This document shows, piece by piece, positions 1-9,999 of a stretch of DNA of 64,000 nucleotides (within the stretch, counting starts at the first letter, position 1; each line of letters opens with the position of its first letter). The notes under the pieces are model-generated. The model was not told where the DNA came from and did not search any database. It saw nothing but the letters and a program-made list of their open reading frames with translations. Position numbers and translations under genes: made by a program. Origin of the DNA: Cryobacterium sp. PAMC25264 (GTDB taxonomy: Bacteria; Actinomycetota; Actinomycetes; Actinomycetales; Microbacteriaceae); the NCBI RefSeq assembly GCF_019443325.1, contig NZ_CP080383.1:3038001-3102000 (forward strand), given 5' to 3'.

Positions 1-1748
1 TGCTGGCCACGATCGCCGCAGTGGTGCCGCACTCGGTGATCGCCCGGGTCACCGGGTCGGTCACCGTGGCGGGCCTGGACACCCTGGCCACCGAGGTGGT
101 GGAGCTCTCCCGGCACCTCGGTGTGCTGCCGCAGGACCCGGACTCGGCCGTGTGCTTGCCGGGGGTGGAACATGAGCTCGCCTTCGTTCTGGAGAACCGC
201 GCCGTGGCACCGCCGGAGATCTCCGCGCGGATCGACTCCGCCCTCGCCGTCGTGGGCGCGGGCGCCTTGCGCGGCCGGCAGACCGGCTCACTGTCGGGAG
301 GAGAGAGCCAGCGCGTGGCGCTCGCGGCAGCGCTGATTGGCCGGCCGGACATTCTGGTGCTCGATGAGCCGACGTCGATGCTGGATGCCGACGGACTGCG
401 GCAGGTTCGCGAGGCGATCGACGCCGCAGCCCGGCCCGGCACCGTCGCGGTGCTGCTGGTAGAACACCGACTGGACGAGTACGCGGGCAGCCGGGGCGTC
501 GCCGGGCTGCCGGAGCGGTGCATCGTGCTCGGCTCCGACGGCAGGATCACGCACGACGGTCCAACCGCATCCGTGCTGCCGACGGCGGCGGTCGATCTGC
601 ACCGGGCCGGCTGCTGGCTGCCCGGCGACATCGAACTACAGGCGGCACTCGGCCTTTCCGGCGGACTCGCCGCGCCGGAGGTCCAACGGGCGCTGCTGGC
701 GCTGGCGGGCGAGGGGTGCGGTGCGCCCGAGGTTTTCGGCCCCGTCGTGTTGGCTGGCCACGACCTCGCGGTGAGCCGGGATGCAGCCCCGCGAACGCTG
801 CGGCGCCGGCCGTGGCCGTTCCGACGGGCCGCGCAGCGCTCGGGCGGCGGGCGAGCCGAGGTCGTCGGGCGCGCCGAGGTGCGGCGGGTGCTCGTGCGCG
901 GCGTCAACGTCGAGCTGCGCGCGGGCGAGATCGTGGCCGTGCTCGGCCGCAACGGCGCCGGCAAGTCGTCGCTGCTGCTCACCCTCGCGGGCCTGCTGGC
1001 TCCGGCTGGCGGCACCGTGACCGGTGCTCGGCCTGGCCTGGTTTTCCAGAATCCGGAGCACCAGTTTCTCGGCAGCACGGTGCGGGAGGAGATCGCCGTG
1101 GGACTGCCGGCCGGTTGCGAGCGGGTGGACCGGGTGCTCACCGCTTATGGTCTCGGCCCGCTGGCCGACCGGAACCCCTACCGGCTCTCCGGCGGCCAGA
1201 AACGCACGGTCAGCCTCGCCGCGATGCTCGTGCACGAGCGCCCCAGCCTGCTCGCCGACGAGCCGACGCTCGGCCTCGACCGGCGGTCGACCATCGCCAC
1301 GATCGCGGCATTCCGGCGCGCGGCTCGGGACGGGCGCGGCATCCTGGTCTGTAGCCACGACCTGCGCACCGTCGCGATCCTCGCCGACCGGGTGCTCGTT
1401 GTGGCGGATGGCCGGATCGTCGCGGACGGTTCGGTCGTCGAAGTGCTGCGCCAGGGTGACCTGCTCGCGCGGGCGGGGATCACCGTGCCGCCGCTGCTTC
1501 GCTGGCTCGTCGCCCGGCTGGACTCCGGCGCCCAGGTGCGACGGGTTCTCGACGCCCTCGATGCGACGGTCGGCGTGCGCGCGAGCGGCGGAGATGGAAG
1601 TGGGAGCGAGGACACCGCGGGATCAGCTGATGAGACCGAGGAATCTCCGAGCATCACCGGTGCGACGGGCCCCGCCACGGGCGACACGGGTATCGGAGAC
1701 GTGCCCGGCATCACCGGTATGGCCGTGGCGAGGGAGCGTGCCCGGTGA
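1..1748 (+). CDS. ECF transporter double ATP-binding protein (5' end outside window)
   Basis: This is the energy-coupling ATPase of an ECF-type vitamin/metabolite importer, with two ABC ATPase domains fused in one chain. The reading frame is open to the left edge, and the first Walker A must lie upstream. Counting from the GTG at 21, the first domain shows signature LSGGESQR (about residue 91) and Walker B ILVLDEPTS; the second shows Walker A GRNGAGKSS (about 308), signature LSGGQKR (about 389) and Walker B SLLADEPT. The last 50 residues are Gly/Ser/Asp/Glu-rich and probably disordered. The stop overlaps the start of the next gene by 4 bases (GTGA), so the two are translationally coupled. The fused architecture resembles YkoD of the YkoEDC hydroxymethylpyrimidine/thiamine systems, but the substrate-binding S component is not in view, so the substrate is unknown. 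Confidence 0.9.
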   Translation, partial: LATIAAVVPHSVIARVTGSVTVAGLDTLATEVVELSRHLGVLPQDPDSAVCLPGVEHELAFVLENRAVAPPEISARIDSALAVVGAGALRGRQTGSLSGGESQRVALAAALIGRPDILVLDEPTSMLDADGLRQVREAIDAAARPGTVAVLLVEHRLDEYAGSRGVAGLPERCIVLGSDGRITHDGPTASVLPTAAVDLHRAGCWLPGDIELQAALGLSGGLAAPEVQRALLALAGEGCGAPEVFGPVVLAGHDLAVSRDAAPRTLRRRPWPFRRAAQRSGGGRAEVVGRAEVRRVLVRGVNVELRAGEIVAVLGRNGAGKSSLLLTLAGLLAPAGGTVTGARPGLVFQNPEHQFLGSTVREEIAVGLPAGCERVDRVLTAYGLGPLADRNPYRLSGGQKRTVSLAAMLVHERPSLLADEPTLGLDRRSTIATIAAFRRAARDGRGILVCSHDLRTVAILADRVLVVADGRIVADGSVVEVLRQGDLLARAGITVPPLLRWLVARLDSGAQVRRVLDALDATVGVRASGGDGSGSEDTAGSADETEESPSITGATGPATGDTGIGDVPGITGMAVARERAR

Positions 1749-2548
1749 CAACGTCGAGCGCCCTCGGCGCGGTGGCTCCGTCGCCTCTGGCCCGGCGAAA
1801 CCCCACAGTGAAGCTGGCGATCCTCTTCATCGTCTCGCTGGCACTGCTCTTCGTGTTCGACCCGGTCACCCCCGGCCTGCTCTACCTACTCGGCCTCGCG
1901 GCGGTGCTCGGCTTCGCCCGGATCCCGCTCCGCACCCTTACCCTGGCCCACCTGCCGTTCGTCGGGTTCGCCCTGGGCATCCTCGTCGTCAACGCCCTGA
2001 GCCGCCCCGGCGAGGTGCTGCTCGATCTGCCGCCCATCCGCGTCACGGTGGAGGGGCTGGTGGTGGGCTCGGCGCTGGCGCTCCGCACGATGGCCATCGG
2101 CATCCTGTCGATAGGCTTCATCGGCACAACCGACCCGGTCGCGTTGATGACCAGCCTGCACCAGCATGCCCGGCTCAGCGCCCGGGTGACCTTCGCGGTG
2201 CTGGCCGGCTACCGGATGCTGCAGCAGCTGCCTCGGGAATGGCAGGTCATCCGCCAGGCACAGTCAGTGCGGGCGCCCGTCCGGGAGAACGGAGCCGCCC
2301 GGTTCGGCATCCACGAATTCGGGCGCGCCGCGTTCACCCTTCTCGTGGTGTCCCTGCGGCGCGGCGAACGGATGTCCCAGTCACTGGAGTCGCGCGGGCT
2401 CGGCCTGGGCGCACGCACGGTGTGGCGGCCCGTGCCGCTCGGCGCGGCAGATTGGCTGCTGCTCGCCGGCACTCTGGGTGCTCTGGCGCTCGCGATCGCC
2501 GGGGTCGGAACCCTGGGATTGGGTCTCGGCCCGGGCGTGCTGTTCTGA
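1745..2548 (+). CDS. ECF transporter transmembrane component EcfT
   Basis: EcfT/CbiQ family integral membrane subunit (267 aa) that couples the ATPase to the substrate-binding S component. The N-terminus (SPLARRNPTVKL) leads into a first hydrophobic pair at about residues 25-65, further segments follow near 75-130, and one more ends the protein. The conserved cytoplasmic coupling region ends in SLESRGLGLG near 215-225, close to the family's Ala/Ser-Arg-Gly coupling motif. It starts with GTG inside the stop of the ATPase gene, so both belong to one operon. The substrate cannot be told from EcfT alone. Confidence 0.9.
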   Translation: MTTSSALGAVAPSPLARRNPTVKLAILFIVSLALLFVFDPVTPGLLYLLGLAAVLGFARIPLRTLTLAHLPFVGFALGILVVNALSRPGEVLLDLPPIRVTVEGLVVGSALALRTMAIGILSIGFIGTTDPVALMTSLHQHARLSARVTFAVLAGYRMLQQLPREWQVIRQAQSVRAPVRENGAARFGIHEFGRAAFTLLVVSLRRGERMSQSLESRGLGLGARTVWRPVPLGAADWLLLAGTLGALALAIAGVGTLGLGLGPGVLF

Positions 2549-2603
2549 GTCGAGTGTCTTGCTGGCGGAGGCGTCGCGCGCGCGGTCGCCTGCAGGGACG
2601 ATC

Positions 2604-3248
2604 TCAGCTGTGGGTAGCTGCCGGCTCCGGCAACCAACGAGCTGCCACCACGCTCAGCGGCGCGGCGATGATCCAGGTGTACATGGCGGCATCCGGTGCC
2701 CCGAGCAGGGCCACGGGAATCGATGCGGCGAAGACCACCACCGTGACGAGCATGGCGCGCAACACGTAGAGGAACATCGACCGGTCGACGGTGGGATCGA
2801 GCAGCCCCGATGCCCGGGCCGATGCCCAGACCAGGCATTGGGCCCCGCTGATGGCGGCCACCGTGCCCGCGTAGAGCACCACCGCCGGAGTCTCGCCGCC
2901 GTACTCGCTGAGCACCGAGGTGGGAAATGGCAGGAACGCCACTAACAAGAGGAGCAGGAGGTTCAGCTGCACGAGCCGGCGGTCGTAGCCGGCAATCAGG
3001 CGGAACTTACGATGATGCGCGGCCCAGTTGACCGCTATCACCGCGAAGCTCAGCGCATACGCCAAGTACTCCGGCGCGAGGGCCGCCAGAGCAGGACCAA
3101 GGTCGGCCGACGACGTCTCGGGCAACCGGATGTCGAGCACGAGCAGCGTCATGGCTATGGCGAAAACTGCATCGCTGAAGAACTCGAGGCGCTCGGTGTT
3201 GCGCCCGGTGTCGAGGAGCCGCCGGTACCGCGCCCGCGCAGATTCCAT
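2604..3248 (-). CDS. TMEM175 family (DUF1211) membrane protein
   Basis: Predicted bacterial TMEM175-type cation channel of 214 aa. The hallmark [17 protein letters not shown] lies at residues 24-40; the FSD triplet is the family signature at the start of the first helix. About six hydrophobic helices follow, with an RKFR segment in the loop after the third and a short basic N-terminus before the first. Known family members are tetrameric potassium-permeable channels; ion selectivity here is inference. It is a single gene convergent with ecfT and divergent from purL. The ATG at 3248 precedes the whole motif, so the start is well placed. Confidence 0.85.
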   Translation of the reverse strand: MESARARYRRLLDTGRNTERLEFFSDAVFAIAMTLLVLDIRLPETSSADLGPALAALAPEYLAYALSFAVIAVNWAAHHRKFRLIAGYDRRLVQLNLLLLLLVAFLPFPTSVLSEYGGETPAVVLYAGTVAAISGAQCLVWASARASGLLDPTVDRSMFLYVLRAMLVTVVVFAASIPVALLGAPDAAMYTWIIAAPLSVVAARWLPEPAATHS

Positions 3249-3423
3249 GACGCAAACCTACTCTCCCGCCTCGTCGGGCTCCACGATCGCGCCGATCCTC
3301 GGAGGCACGAGGGGCGTCGCAAGAAGCCCGTCCTGGTGTCTCGCCCCCGCCGCCGCCGCGGGGCGGGGGCGCCGGGTAGACTTGCGGCGTCAAGCATCCG
3401 CTATCTCTGGGAGAACGCCACTC

Positions 3424-5730
3424 GTGACCGCTGTTTCCAACACATCCTCCCGCGGCGTCGCTGACACCGTGACCAATGCGATCAACACTCCCGAGAAGGA
3501 GCAGCCGTACGCTGCCCTCGGGTTGACGCCCGGCGAGTACGCCGAGATTCGCACCATCCTGGGCCGCCGCCCCACGAGCGGTGAGCTCGCCATGTACTCG
3601 GTGATGTGGAGCGAGCACTGCTCCTACAAGAGCTCGAAGAAGTACCTGCGCCAGTTCGGCGACAAGGTCTCCCCCGCCATGAAGAAGAACCTGATGGTGG
3701 GCATGGGCGAGAACGCCGGCGTGCTCGACGTGGGTGAGGGCTGGGCCGTCACCTTCAAGATCGAGTCGCACAACCACCCCTCCTACATCGAGCCGTTCCA
3801 GGGCGCTGCCACCGGCGTCGGCGGCATCGTGCGCGACATCATCTCGATGGGCGCCCGCCCGGTGGCCGTGATGGATGCCCTCCGTTTCGGTGACATCAAC
3901 GACCCTGACACCGCCCGCGTCGTGCACGGTGTGGTCTCCGGCATCTCGTTCTACGGCAACTGCCTGGGCCTGCCCAACATCGGCGGCGAGACCTGGTTCG
4001 ACTCCGTCTACCAGGGCAACCCGCTGGTCAACGCGCTCTCCGTTGGCGTGCTCCGCCACGAGGACCTGCACCTGGCCAACGCCTCGGGCGCCGGCAACAA
4101 GGTGGTGCTCTTCGGAGCCCGCACCGGCGGCGACGGCATCGGCGGCGCATCCATTCTGGCCTCGGACACCTTCTCTGAGGGCGGCCCGACCAAGCGCCCC
4201 GCCGTGCAGGTGGGCGACCCGTTCGCCGAGAAGGTGCTCATCGAGTGCTGCCTCGAGCTGTACCGCGAGAAGCTCGTCGAGGGTATTCAGGACCTGGGCG
4301 CCGCGGGCATCTCCTGCGCCACCAGCGAGCTGGCCTCAAACGGCGACGGCGGCATGTACATCCAGCTGGAGAAGGTGCTGCTGCGCGACCCCTCGTTGAC
4401 CGCCGAAGAGATCCTGATGAGCGAGAGCCAGGAACGTATGATGGCCGTCGTCACGCCGGAGAAGCTCGCCGGATTCCTCGCGGTGGTTCAGAAGTGGGAC
4501 GTGGAGACCAGCGTGCTCGGCGAGGTCACCGACTCCGGCCGCCTGATCATCGACTTCCACGGCGAAGAGATCGTGAACGTCGACCCGCGCACCGTCGCCG
4601 TCGACGGCCCGGTCTACGACCGCCCGGTGGCCTACCCCACCTGGATCGATGCCCTGCAGGCCGACAGCGCGTCGGCGCTGCCCCGGGCGACGGATGCCGC
4701 CACCCTGCAGGAGCAGTTCCTCGCGCTGCTCGGCTCGCCCAACCTGGCCGACCCGAGCTGGATCACCGACCAGTACGACCGCTACGTGATGGGCAACACC
4801 GCCCTCTCCTTTCCGGACGACGCCGGCATGATCCGAATCGACGAGGAGTCGGGCCTCGGCTTCGTCATCTCCACCGACGCCAACGGCCGCTACTGCCAGC
4901 TCGACCCCTACCGCGGCGCCCAGCTGGCCCTCGCCGAGGCGTACCGCAACGTGGCCGTCACCGGCGCCGTGCCGGTGGGCATCAGCGACTGCCTCAACTT
5001 CGGCTCGCCGGAGAACCCCGAGGTCATGTGGCAGTTCTCCCAGGCCGTGACGGGTCTGGCGGATGGCTGCCTCGAGCTGGAGATCCCGGTCACCGGCGGC
5101 AACGTGTCGTTCTACAACCAGACCGGCGACCAGCCGATCCACCCCACCCCCGTGGTGGCCGTGCTCGGCGTGATCGACGACGTCGCCCGCCGCGTGCCGA
5201 GCGGCTGGCAGGACGACGGACACAACATCTACCTGCTCGGCATCACCCGCGAAGAGCTCGACGGCTCCGCGTGGAGCGCCGTGGTGCACGACCACCTCGG
5301 TGGCGTGCCGCCCATGGTGGACCTCGGCCGCGAGGCAGACCTCGCCGGTCTGCTGCACGCCGCCTCGATCGAGGCTCTCATCGACAGCGCGCACGACCTC
5401 TCCACGGGCGGCCTCGCGCAGGCCCTCGCCGAGGCCGTGCTCCGGTTCGGTGTGGGCGCCCGGGTCTGGCTCGGCGACATCCTCGAGCGCGACGGCATCG
5501 ACGCATCCGTGGCCCTGTTCTCGGAGTCGACCGGCCGCGTGCTGGTGAGCGTGCCCCGCGAAGACGACGTCAAGTTCCTCGGTCTCTGCGAAGGCCGCGA
5601 CTACCCGGTGCTGCGCATCGGCGTGACGGATGCGACCGCCCCGGTCCTGGAGATCCAGGACTACTTCACGGTGCCGCTGACCGAACTGCAGTCCCGTCAC
5701 CGCAGCACGCTGCCCAACGCGTTCGCGTAG
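3424..5730 (+). CDS. purL: Phosphoribosylformylglycinamidine synthase subunit PurL
   Basis: PurL (768 aa) catalyses the ATP-dependent amidation of FGAR to FGAM in purine biosynthesis, with ammonia supplied by PurQ and PurS coded elsewhere. Visible blocks include [17 protein letters not shown] near residue 59, the active-site stretch [20 protein letters not shown] near 116, and two AIRS-like halves with the second starting near residue 450. The length fits the standalone actinobacterial enzyme. An in-frame start is possible as far upstream as 3028, but I chose GTG 3424 because GGGAGAAC at 3409-3416 is a good ribosome site and the extra upstream residues are not PurL-like. A palindromic terminator follows at 5751. 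Confidence 0.97.
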   Translation: MTAVSNTSSRGVADTVTNAINTPEKEQPYAALGLTPGEYAEIRTILGRRPTSGELAMYSVMWSEHCSYKSSKKYLRQFGDKVSPAMKKNLMVGMGENAGVLDVGEGWAVTFKIESHNHPSYIEPFQGAATGVGGIVRDIISMGARPVAVMDALRFGDINDPDTARVVHGVVSGISFYGNCLGLPNIGGETWFDSVYQGNPLVNALSVGVLRHEDLHLANASGAGNKVVLFGARTGGDGIGGASILASDTFSEGGPTKRPAVQVGDPFAEKVLIECCLELYREKLVEGIQDLGAAGISCATSELASNGDGGMYIQLEKVLLRDPSLTAEEILMSESQERMMAVVTPEKLAGFLAVVQKWDVETSVLGEVTDSGRLIIDFHGEEIVNVDPRTVAVDGPVYDRPVAYPTWIDALQADSASALPRATDAATLQEQFLALLGSPNLADPSWITDQYDRYVMGNTALSFPDDAGMIRIDEESGLGFVISTDANGRYCQLDPYRGAQLALAEAYRNVAVTGAVPVGISDCLNFGSPENPEVMWQFSQAVTGLADGCLELEIPVTGGNVSFYNQTGDQPIHPTPVVAVLGVIDDVARRVPSGWQDDGHNIYLLGITREELDGSAWSAVVHDHLGGVPPMVDLGREADLAGLLHAASIEALIDSAHDLSTGGLAQALAEAVLRFGVGARVWLGDILERDGIDASVALFSESTGRVLVSVPREDDVKFLGLCEGRDYPVLRIGVTDATAPVLEIQDYFTVPLTELQSRHRSTLPNAFA

Positions 5731-5750
5731 GCAGCTGCCGCATCACCGCT

Positions 5751-5805
5751 GAGTTGCCGCGAAATGCCCTTTCCCGTTCCGGGAGGGGGCATTTTTCGGC
5801 TACTC
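5751..5805. terminator. Palindromic bidirectional terminator, GAGTTGCCGCGAAATGCCC family
   Basis: Left arm 5751-5769 and right arm 5787-5805 pair at 16 of 19 positions, and the loop holds a further short CCCG/CGGG pairing. It lies between the convergent purL and the unknown gene ending at 5822, so it can stop transcription both ways. The left arm shares GAGTTGCCGCGAA with the palindrome at 27858, suggesting a dispersed repeat family. Confidence 0.7.
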
Positions 5806-5821
5806 GGCACCCGGGGGCGGC

Positions 5822-6493
5822 TCAGGGGCGGCGGCGAAGCGGGGTGCGCGGCGGGAGCGCGGCCAGAGCGGCGTTGTAACGCATCCGCGGCGGGTCGGCC
5901 GCGAGGGCGTCGAGGGATTCGGGGGTCGCGGTGGCCAGTGGGAACGCCGTGATCAGGCGCATCCGCCCGGCGTCGTGCACCCCATAGATCAGGGCAGCGC
6001 CGGAGTGCTCTGGCACGCTCACCACCGTGGTGCGAAAGACCGTGCCCGCTCGGGCTCCCGCAGCCGAGGCGTCCGGCTCGGGCACCTCGTCGTCGATCAC
6101 CAGAACGTCGCCGAGCTCGGCCGACGGATGCGCCAGATGCGGCAGCGCGGTATCCGTCACCCTCTCGAGCACCGTCTGTCCCGCCGCCTCGGCAGACTCG
6201 AGCACAAACGCATCGGGCGCCAGCCCCAGCCGGGCGGCCAGCTCACCCTCCCGCCACCGGTCGCCCTTCAGACCGAACGGCGTGTGCACTGTCGACAGCA
6301 GATAGCCGTAGACGTGCAGCAGACCCGCGTTGCCGATCGGCCAGGTCGCCGAGAGTCCCGCCGCCGCGTGCAGCGTGTCGAACTGGGCCCGGGAGATGAC
6401 CGGTGACAGCACGTTCTCGTCGATCACCGTGGACAGCGCCCAGTGCTCGAAGCGGTCGGCGGCGGCATCCCTGGCGATCTGCTCGAACATCAT
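5822..6493 (-). CDS. Conserved-looking protein of unknown function
   Basis: I do not recognise this 223-aa protein. It is soluble, with no signal peptide or membrane segment. The N-terminal third (FEQIARDAAADRFEHWALS) looks helical. Near residue 65 there is an aromatic stretch (LLHVYGYLLSTVHTPFGLKG) followed by GDRW, and a VLVIDDE strand near 135. The C-terminus is basic (LPPRTPLRRRP). ATG 6493 is chosen over a TTG at 6520 because TTG starts are rare and the earlier residues add nothing; a second ATG follows at 6490. It is convergent with purL and divergent from the HAD phosphatase. Codon use matches its neighbours, so it is very likely a real gene. Confidence 0.7.
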   Translation of the reverse strand: MMFEQIARDAAADRFEHWALSTVIDENVLSPVISRAQFDTLHAAAGLSATWPIGNAGLLHVYGYLLSTVHTPFGLKGDRWREGELAARLGLAPDAFVLESAEAAGQTVLERVTDTALPHLAHPSAELGDVLVIDDEVPEPDASAAGARAGTVFRTTVVSVPEHSGAALIYGVHDAGRMRLITAFPLATATPESLDALAADPPRMRYNAALAALPPRTPLRRRP

Positions 6494-6635
6494 CTGCCCA
6501 TCGTAGGCATGTGCGCCCAACGGGCGCCGGCGGAAGGTTTACACGCTGTTCACCTGGCGCGGTCATTTAGTCCATATGCGACTCCTAACATGAACCATGC
6601 GTCCATCTGGTGCGCGGGAACAGGAATGGGTGAGT

Positions 6636-7400
6636 GTGCTTTCTCGCGATCGGGTGTTGGTCTTCGACTTCGACGGGACCGTTTCCCTCGGGCACGGACC
6701 GATTCGCTCGTACGCGCGATTCATCGCCGCAGGGCTGCCGGCCGGCTTGGCCGTGGAGTTTCTCGGCCGCTTCGAAGCCGGCCTCTCCGACACGCCTGTC
6801 GACCCCGATGGGCACACTCGGCCGATCGACGGGTACGACCTGGTGCGGCTTCTGGCTCAGCGGTACGACGTGACGGCGAACGCCCGGAGTGCGGCCTACC
6901 TGGCCAGCCGACGGGAGCTCGCCACCCACGCGGCCCCGGTCACCTCGCCCGCCGGCCTGGCCGATTTCCTCGCCGAGGCCCGCCCGAGCGCCTACCTTGT
7001 TCTGGCAACGAATGCCCCCGCCATCCGCATCGACGAAGCGCTCTCCGCGCTCGGTCTGGCCGGAGCCTTCGATGCCGTGCACACCTCCGTGGGCAAACCG
7101 GCCGGCTTCGCCCCACTGTTGGACAACCTGCTGGCCGTGTTGCCCGTCGGAGCGCCCACCGCCCACCTCACCAGCATCGGCGACGTCTGGGAGAACGACC
7201 TCGACCCCGCCCACCGGCTCGGCGCCACCACCGCGCTCGTCGGTGCCACGCCCCCCGCCGCCGCCACCCCGACCTACCGGGCCGATCACCTGCACGAGCT
7301 GTATCCGGCGCTGCGGGCCTGGCTCGAATCCGACGTTCCTCCCGCACCCGCCCATCCCACTTCCACCACCGCATTCCCCACAGAAAAGGCTGACCAGTGA
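6636..7400 (+). CDS. HAD-superfamily phosphatase
   Basis: Haloacid dehalogenase-type hydrolase (254 aa). Motif I is DFDGTVS near residue 9, with the nucleophile Asp and acid/base Asp both present; motif II is the Thr of VLATNAP near 125; the motif III Lys lies near 150 (SVGKPAGF); motif IV is IGDVWENDLDPA near 180. GTG 6636 is preferred because AGGAA at 6622 is well spaced; GTG 6630 and ATG 6597 are in-frame alternatives. The stop overlaps the next start by 4 bases (GTGA), tying it to the phn-type transporter. A role in dephosphorylating the imported compound, or an intermediate made from it, is inference from position; no phosphonatase cap features are obvious. Confidence 0.85.
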   Translation: MLSRDRVLVFDFDGTVSLGHGPIRSYARFIAAGLPAGLAVEFLGRFEAGLSDTPVDPDGHTRPIDGYDLVRLLAQRYDVTANARSAAYLASRRELATHAAPVTSPAGLADFLAEARPSAYLVLATNAPAIRIDEALSALGLAGAFDAVHTSVGKPAGFAPLLDNLLAVLPVGAPTAHLTSIGDVWENDLDPAHRLGATTALVGATPPAAATPTYRADHLHELYPALRAWLESDVPPAPAHPTSTTAFPTEKADQ

Positions 7401-8371
7401 TTCCCAAGAAAGCACTCTCCTTCGTCGCCGCGGCATCCTTCGCCGCCCTCGCCCTCACCGGCTGCGCCACCAGCTCGGCCGCGGACGGCACCGCCGCGCC
7501 GGCCGCAGATCCCGAGTCGCTGACCCTGGCCCTGGTTCCCTCGCAGGACCAGGCCGGCCTCGTCGACACCGCCAAGCCGCTCACCGACATGCTCACCGAG
7601 GCCCTGGGCATCCCCGTCACCGGTGTGGTCTCCAAGGACTACCAGGCCGCCGTCGAGGCCATGGGCGCCGACCAGGCCCAGATCGGCTTCCTCCCGTCGC
7701 TGCAGCTCTGGCAGGCCAGCGACATGTACGGTGCATCTGTCGTTCTGCAGACCGAACGCAACGGCAACATCACCTACCCGGCTCAGTTCATGACCAACAA
7801 CCCCGACAAGTACTGCGACGACGCCCCGGTGGAGCGTGACGGCATGCTGTTCTGCAACGGCGCCGACGCCCTCGCTGGACCTGCCGGCCTGGACTCCATC
7901 GACAAGGTCACCGGCGCCAAGGTGGCACTGCTCGGCCCCGGCTCGCCCGCCGGCTACATCTACCCCGTGCTCGCACTGAAGAACGCGGGGCTCGACACCG
8001 ACAACGACATCGAGCAGATCCCCGTCACCACCAACGACGCATCCGTGCTCGCCGTCTACAACGGCGACGCCGAGGTGGGCTTCAGCTTCTGGGATGCCCG
8101 CACCATCGTGGCCAAGGACAAGCCCGACGTGGGCGAGAAGGTCGTGGTGTTCGCGTTGACCGATGAGATCCCCAACGACGGTGTCGCCCTCACCAAGAGC
8201 CTCTCGCCCGAACTGCAGGACAAGATCACCGCGGCCCTCGCCGACTATTCCAACACCGAGGAAGGCTCTGCCGTGCTCACCTCGATCTACTCGATCACCA
8301 AGCTCGCGCCCGCCGACCCGTCGACGCTCACCGTCGTCGCCGACGCGGCCACGAAGCTGGGACTGCAGTAA
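7397..8371 (+). CDS. phnD: Phosphonate/phosphite-type ABC transporter substrate-binding lipoprotein
   Basis: PhnD-family periplasmic-type binding protein, 324 aa. It has a lipoprotein signal peptide with lipobox LTGC (Cys about residue 21), so it is anchored outside the membrane. The mature protein begins with LTLALVPSQDQAGLVDTAKP, the family's first strand with the anion-contacting loop. GPGSPAGYIYP near 178 is the usual G(S/P)xSG-like ligand loop, and FSFWDART near 230 is the conserved second-lobe region. Start GTG 7397 overlaps the phosphatase stop. PhnD-type proteins bind phosphonates, phosphite or hypophosphite; the ligand here cannot be assigned. Confidence 0.92.
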   Translation: MIPKKALSFVAAASFAALALTGCATSSAADGTAAPAADPESLTLALVPSQDQAGLVDTAKPLTDMLTEALGIPVTGVVSKDYQAAVEAMGADQAQIGFLPSLQLWQASDMYGASVVLQTERNGNITYPAQFMTNNPDKYCDDAPVERDGMLFCNGADALAGPAGLDSIDKVTGAKVALLGPGSPAGYIYPVLALKNAGLDTDNDIEQIPVTTNDASVLAVYNGDAEVGFSFWDARTIVAKDKPDVGEKVVVFALTDEIPNDGVALTKSLSPELQDKITAALADYSNTEEGSAVLTSIYSITKLAPADPSTLTVVADAATKLGLQ

Positions 8372-8374
8372 CCG

Positions 8375-9196
8375 ATGACCGACTCTCACGAGCGCGCGGC
8401 GGCCGGGGTGCACACCTCGGCCGCCGCGCCGTGGTCGATCCGGATGCAGGACGTCACGGTGCGTTACCCCAACGGGGTCGTCGCACTGAAGAATGTGTCG
8501 CTCACCATCGAGGCCGGCGAGATGGTCTCGGTGGTCGGGCTGTCCGGGTCGGGCAAAAGCAGCCTGATCCGCACCATCAACGGGCTCGTTCCGATCATCT
8601 CCGGCACCCTGGAGGTAGGCGGACGACACCTGGAGACCGCCCACGGACGGGAACTGCGCCAGCTGCGCGGCGAGATCGGCATGATCTTCCAGGGCTTCAA
8701 CCTGGCCCGCCGCGCCAGCGTGCTGAACAACGTTCTGGTGGGCCGACTCGCTCACACGCCCACCTGGCGCACCCTGCTCGGGCTGTACCGGGCGGACGAC
8801 AAGCAGATTGCTTACGAGGCATTGAACAGCGTCGGTATTCTCGCCAAAGCATATGACCGCGCCTCCACCCTTTCGGGCGGCCAGCAGCAGCGGGTCGCCA
8901 TCGCGCGCGCGCTGACCCAACAGCCCAAACTGGTGCTCGCCGACGAACCCGTCGCCAGCCTCGACCCGCCCACCGCCCACGGTGTGATGCGGGACCTGCG
9001 CCGGATCAACCAGGACCTCGGCATCACGGTGCTCACCAACCTGCACCTGCTCGATCTGGCCCGCACATATGGCACCCGGCTGATCGGCCTGCGCGCCGGC
9101 GAGGTCGTCTACGACGGCCCGGCCGCCACGGCGTCCGACGCCGTGTTCGAAAGCATCTATGGCCGGTCGATCCAGCACGAGGATGTGCTCGGCTGA
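8375..9196 (+). CDS. phnC: Phosphonate-type ABC transporter ATP-binding protein
   Basis: PhnC-type ATPase, 273 aa, energising the importer made by the adjacent genes. Walker A is GLSGSGKSS near residue 55, the Q-loop is in MIFQGFNLA near 107, the signature is LSGGQQQR near 166, Walker B is [14 protein letters not shown], and the switch His lies in [10 protein letters not shown]. Start ATG 8375 follows the phnD stop by 3 bases and the stop overlaps the next ATG by one base. All catalytic residues are present. Confidence 0.94.
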   Translation: MTDSHERAAAGVHTSAAAPWSIRMQDVTVRYPNGVVALKNVSLTIEAGEMVSVVGLSGSGKSSLIRTINGLVPIISGTLEVGGRHLETAHGRELRQLRGEIGMIFQGFNLARRASVLNNVLVGRLAHTPTWRTLLGLYRADDKQIAYEALNSVGILAKAYDRASTLSGGQQQRVAIARALTQQPKLVLADEPVASLDPPTAHGVMRDLRRINQDLGITVLTNLHLLDLARTYGTRLIGLRAGEVVYDGPAATASDAVFESIYGRSIQHEDVLG

Positions 9197-9999
9197 TGAG
9201 CACGCCGGTACCGCTGGTTCTGCCGCCGAAGCCACGCGGACGCTGGAAACCCTGGCTGGGTCTGGTTGTTGTGCTGCTCATCACGGGGATCACACTGAGC
9301 CCGCAGTGGGGCATCGCCTTCAGCGTCGACGCGATCGTGCGCAACTGGCAGAACGGCGCCGACAAGGTTCTCGCGCTCCTGAGCCCGGACTGGTCGTTCT
9401 TCCCTCGCACCATCCCTCCGCTGGTGGAGACCCTGCAGATGGCGGTGATCGCCACCTTCGTCGGCGCCGTCGTGTCGCTGCCGCTCAGCCTTTGGGCGGC
9501 CCGGCTGACCAATCCGAACCGGTACACCCGCGGCCTGGTCAAGACGGTGCTGAACGCCGTGCGGTCCATTCCCGACCTGCTCTACGCATCCGTGCTGGTG
9601 GCGATGGTGGGTGTCGGCGCCCTGCCGGGCATCATCGCGTTGGTGCTGTTCAACGTGGGCATCATCGTGAAGATGGTGTCGGAGTCGATCGAGGTGAACG
9701 ACGCCGGCCCGCTCGAAGCCGGCCGGGCCGCCGGCGGCACCCAGTTGCAGATCAACCGCGCCATCGCGCTCACGGATGCCTGGCCCGCGTTCGTCAACCA
9801 GACCCTCTACGTGCTCGAGCTCAATGTGCGCGCCTCCACCGTGCTCGGCCTGGTGGGCGCCGGCGGACTGGGCCTGCTCATCGATGCCGTGCGCACCTTC
9901 TACCGCTACGACCAGTTGTCGCTGATCATCCTCGAGATTCTCGTGGTGGTCGTCGTGATCGACTCGGTGAGCGCCTTCATCCGAAAGAGGCTGGTATGA
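9196..9999 (+). CDS. phnE: Phosphonate-type ABC transporter permease (first)
   Basis: PhnE-family inner-membrane permease of 267 aa, about six transmembrane helices. The cytoplasmic coupling loop reads EAGRAAGGTQLQINRAIAL near residues 175-195, close to the EAA motif of importer permeases. The gene overlaps phnC by one base and the following permease by four. A tandem of two different phnE genes is a common form of this transporter; the two products probably form a heterodimer. Confidence 0.93.
   Translation: MSTPVPLVLPPKPRGRWKPWLGLVVVLLITGITLSPQWGIAFSVDAIVRNWQNGADKVLALLSPDWSFFPRTIPPLVETLQMAVIATFVGAVVSLPLSLWAARLTNPNRYTRGLVKTVLNAVRSIPDLLYASVLVAMVGVGALPGIIALVLFNVGIIVKMVSESIEVNDAGPLEAGRAAGGTQLQINRAIALTDAWPAFVNQTLYVLELNVRASTVLGLVGAGGLGLLIDAVRTFYRYDQLSLIILEILVVVVVIDSVSAFIRKRLV

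Noticed and set aside
4336..5700. Long minus-strand open frame of 454 codons inside purL
   Set aside because: Its sequence is His/Val/Gly-rich shadow of the GC-skewed third positions of purL; PurL motifs on the plus strand are unambiguous.
7286..9235. 649-codon minus-strand open frame opposite the phnD/phnC genes
   Set aside because: Antisense of confidently identified genes; composition typical of GC-rich shadow frames.
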